6,522 nucleotides of DNA from Candidatus Caldarchaeum sp. (GTDB taxonomy: Archaea; Thermoproteota; Nitrososphaeria_A; Caldarchaeales; Caldarchaeaceae), in NCBI GenBank assembly GCA_025054795.1, contig JANWZU010000177.1, positions 1 to 6,522 of the forward strand. Direction: 5' to 3'. Made by a program: the position numbers and the translations under genes. The notes beneath the pieces were generated by a model. That model was not told where the DNA came from. It was given only the letters and a program-made list of their open reading frames with translations, and made no database searches. Every line of letters begins with the position of its first letter. Positions within the stretch are counted from its first letter, which is position 1. This document shows positions 5,984 through 6,522 of the stretch, piece after piece.

Positions 5984-6445
5984 ATGGTCAAGGAAGGCGA
6001 CCTAGCGCCAACCTTTTCACTTCCCTCCAGCGGAGGCGGTGTTGTTGAGCTTGAAAAGCTTGGGGGACGTAGGGTTGTTCTGTTTTTCTATCCGAAGGAC
6101 GGTTCGCCCGGCTGCACCCGTGAAAACTGTCTCGTAAGAGACATGCTGCCTGAGTTTGAGAAACACGGCGCCGTTGTACTAGGCATCAGCAGAGACAGCT
6201 TAACAAGCCATCAAAGGTTCTCCGAGAAGCACCGTCTAACCCATGTCTTGCTGAGCGACGTCGACGGAAAAGTTTCAAAAGCCTACGACGCCGTGGGCCT
6301 TCTGGGCATGAGCAAGAGGAAGACGTTCGTCATAGACGAGAAAGGCGTTGTCGTGAAAGTCGTTGACGGAATGCTTCCCGACAAGCATGTCAAGGAGGCT
6401 CTGAAGGCTTTGGAAAGTCTTTCAGCGGGTTCGGCAGCTATTTAA
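5984..6445 (+). CDS. bcp: Peroxiredoxin of the Bcp/PrxQ type
   Basis: A thiol peroxidase of 153 residues, a normal length for Bcp, that reduces hydrogen peroxide and organic hydroperoxides in the cytoplasm with electrons from a thioredoxin-like donor. Family marks are VKEGDLAPTFSLP near the N terminus, VVLFFYPKDGSPGCTRENC with the peroxidatic Cys44 and the resolving Cys49 five residues later (atypical 2-Cys form), VVLGISRDS (64-72), LLSDVDGKVSKAYDAVG (89-105) and the RKTFVID strand (112-118) with its conserved Arg. The start at 5984 puts Met directly before the family's usual VKEGD beginning. An ATG at 5951 would add eleven residues that look unlike the family. It is divergent from the M24-family gene. 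Nothing ties it specifically to the neighbouring metabolic genes; general oxidative defence is the simplest reading. Confidence 0.92.
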   Translation: MVKEGDLAPTFSLPSSGGGVVELEKLGGRRVVLFFYPKDGSPGCTRENCLVRDMLPEFEKHGAVVLGISRDSLTSHQRFSEKHRLTHVLLSDVDGKVSKAYDAVGLLGMSKRKTFVIDEKGVVVKVVDGMLPDKHVKEALKALESLSAGSAAI

Positions 6446-6452
6446 GCATAGC

Positions 6453-6463
6453 TTCTTTTAAAA
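6453..6463 (+). promoter_or_regulatory. T-rich stretch after the peroxiredoxin gene, possible terminator and next TATA box
   Basis: TTCTTTTAAAA begins eight bases after the peroxiredoxin stop. The T-run could end its transcript, as archaeal termination uses oligo-T tracts, while TTTTAAAA at 6456-6463 is placed well to act as a TATA box for a gene starting at 6496. Both roles are inferred from position. Confidence 0.35.
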
Positions 6464-6495
6464 CTAATAAGCCAACCCGTGGAAGAGGACTCAAG

Positions 6496-6522
6496 GTGTC
6501 TCAGAAAAGAATGGAGGAACGG
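6496..6522 (+). CDS. Possible 5' end of a further gene, cut by the window edge
   Basis: A GTG codon opens a frame reading VSQKRMEER to the last base of the window. It follows a purine-rich stretch (GGAAGAGGA) and lies about 36 nt from a TATA-like TTTTAAAA, so it may be the start of a protein. An in-frame ATG at 6511 is an alternative start. Nine codons cannot identify a product, and the frame could close just beyond the edge. Confidence 0.25.

Overview
The window looks like the chromosome of a thermophilic archaeon. Starts are preceded by A/T-rich TATA-like boxes, often 25-45 nt upstream, with few Shine-Dalgarno sites. Arginine is mostly AGG/AGA, and the gene families (F420-type luciferase-like enzyme, UbiD decarboxylase, creatinase/prolidase-fold protein, Bcp peroxiredoxin) suit such an organism. 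The gene set and moderate GC recall Aigarchaeota/Caldarchaeales or a related lineage, but that placement is inference. No tRNA, rRNA, CRISPR array, insertion sequence or integrase was seen.

Layout: (1) 1-134 is non-coding leader with an inverted repeat at 15-33. (2) 135-2013 is a likely two-gene operon on +. Its first gene is a fusion of a ParB/Spo0J-type CTP- and DNA-binding module to a kynurenine-formamidase-like cyclase domain. Its second gene is a Nudix-fold-like protein whose catalytic Glu residues are lost. (3) 2010-3068 (-) is a luciferase-like, probably F420-dependent oxidoreductase, tail to tail with the Nudix-like gene; the two stop codons share a CTAG. (4) A 45-bp divergent promoter region leads to a UbiD-family decarboxylase on + (3114-4619). 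(5) The UbiD gene overlaps by 18 bp a convergent creatinase/prolidase-fold gene (4602-5885, -). The overlap is a perfect stem-loop holding both stops. (6) A second divergent promoter region leads to a Bcp/PrxQ peroxiredoxin (5984-6445, +). (7) The window ends in what may be the first codons of another + gene.

Working together: the cyclase domain, the flavin-type oxidoreductase, the UbiD decarboxylase and the creatinase-like hydrolase would fit a small catabolic neighbourhood for cyclic, aromatic or amide compounds. They are transcribed as separate divergent or convergent units, so the functional link is only suggestive. The items most worth following up are the ParB-cyclase fusion with its inactive-looking Nudix partner, the loss of metal ligands in the creatinase-fold protein, and the palindrome that ends two genes at once.
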